Source of the DNA: Candidatus Auribacterota bacterium
GTDB lineage: Bacteria; Auribacterota; JAFGBW01
Direction of reading: 5' to 3'
Length of the DNA stretch: 22,784 bases
Assembly: GCA_016932965.1 (NCBI GenBank)
Contig: JAFGBW010000051.1
Span: forward strand, 1-22,784
The notes beneath the pieces are model-generated. The model had not been told where the DNA came from. It made no database searches and saw only the letters and a program-made list of their open reading frames with translations. Position numbers and translations under genes: made by a program. Each line of letters starts with the position of its first letter. The stretch's first letter is position 1. Shown here in pieces: positions 22,431 to 22,784 of this stretch.

Positions 22431-22784
22431 TTATCCTGCCTGCAATTGCATGGTTATTTCTGTGATTGTTTTTCTAAGGAAGTCCGGAAGATAAAATCCC
22501 AATAAAAGGATCCAGCCCAAAAGCAATAAGGGAGGTAACACTGTGCAGATGAATTCTGAGAGAGAGGTGGTTTTGACTTCCAGGTGGCATCGCTCTCCCT
22601 GTGACATGAACAGGACTGTTTTGGACATGCTGATAAAAATAACAGCAAGAAAAAAAAGAAACAGGATCGTTTGCGCCAGCCGCTGTTGAAGAATGGCTTC
22701 CTGTAAAATCATGAATTTGCTGAAAAAGGTTCCAAAAGGGGGCATGCCTGATATGGCAAAAAGTCCTGCCAGCCATAAAATTCC
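22431..22784 (-). CDS. Antiporter-like membrane subunit (HyfF/HyfB/NuoM family), C-terminal part
   Basis: Only the last ~117 residues are in the window; the gene runs off the right edge. The frame starts GILWLAGLFAISGMPPFGTF, the PPFG loop typical of proton-antiporter-like subunits of complex I and group-4 hydrogenases. Two more long hydrophobic segments follow (AQTILFLFFLAVIFISMSK and VLPPLLLLGWILLLGFYLP). The short tail after the last helix resembles HyfF more than NuoM, but the fragment is too short to be sure. It stops three bases before the large-subunit ATG, so they are one operon. This subunit would pump ions in response to electron flow in the hydrophilic arm. Confidence 0.85.
   Translation of the reverse strand, partial: GILWLAGLFAISGMPPFGTFFSKFMILQEAILQQRLAQTILFLFFLAVIFISMSKTVLFMSQGERCHLEVKTTSLSEFICTVLPPLLLLGWILLLGFYLPDFLRKTITEITMQLQAG

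Overview
The window looks like the chromosome of a Gram-negative, probably anaerobic bacterium. It encodes an apolipoprotein N-acyltransferase, a TolC-type outer-membrane channel, an RND pump, several signal-peptide proteins and a membrane complex of the hydrogenase-4/complex I superfamily. Intergenic repeats of the 'CACGGAG', 'CCACGAAAAACACGAA' and 'GAGAATTAAGAATG' kinds and the gene content would fit Desulfobacterota or a similar environmental lineage. This is a low-confidence inference; there is no rRNA or other marker gene. I see no tRNA, rRNA, CRISPR array, transposase or phage gene.

Positions 1-5830 hold a dispersed SOS/translesion module. A SRAP-domain gene (yedK-like) overlaps umuD by ATGA, and a Y-family polymerase gene (umuC) follows about 3.3 kb later. 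The pair is split by a 999-codon gene on the opposite strand that encodes an exported, mostly helical protein of unknown function. A 65-bp near-palindromic element sits just upstream of the SRAP gene. Positions 5831-8849 carry a convergent OsmC-like peroxidase gene, a small exported protein of unknown function, and lnt in divergent orientation.

Positions 8850-12870 form a protein-quality-control island. Three soluble Hsp20 genes with very strong Shine-Dalgarno sequences are followed by a fourth Hsp20 that carries an N-terminal membrane anchor and an Asn-rich linker, then by a YfdX-like exported protein. All read in one direction and end at a long hairpin. The combination recalls the sHsp/YfdX content of enterobacterial heat-resistance loci, but here it has no ClpG, HdeD or protease gene. 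It is the most interesting system in the window.

Positions 12871-15085 contain an exported or membrane-tethered protein of unknown function (minus strand), a perfect 19-bp inverted repeat, and a flavodoxin-fold NAD(P)H:FMN reductase-like protein with a four-cysteine motif. Positions 15359-20072 encode a TolC-family channel and an RND permease with no periplasmic adaptor gene between them. The RND reading frame is broken at codon 121 by a -1 shift with a 4-nt GTGA overlap.

Positions 20125-22784 (minus strand) contain the 3' end of an operon for a group-4 hydrogenase-like membrane complex: an antiporter-like membrane subunit (partial), a fused NuoC/NuoD-type large subunit, and a NuoB-type small subunit fused to a two-cluster ferredoxin. 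The large subunit has lost most of the Ni-Fe ligands, so it is probably an energy-converting hydrogenase-related (Ehr-type) complex rather than a working hydrogenase.
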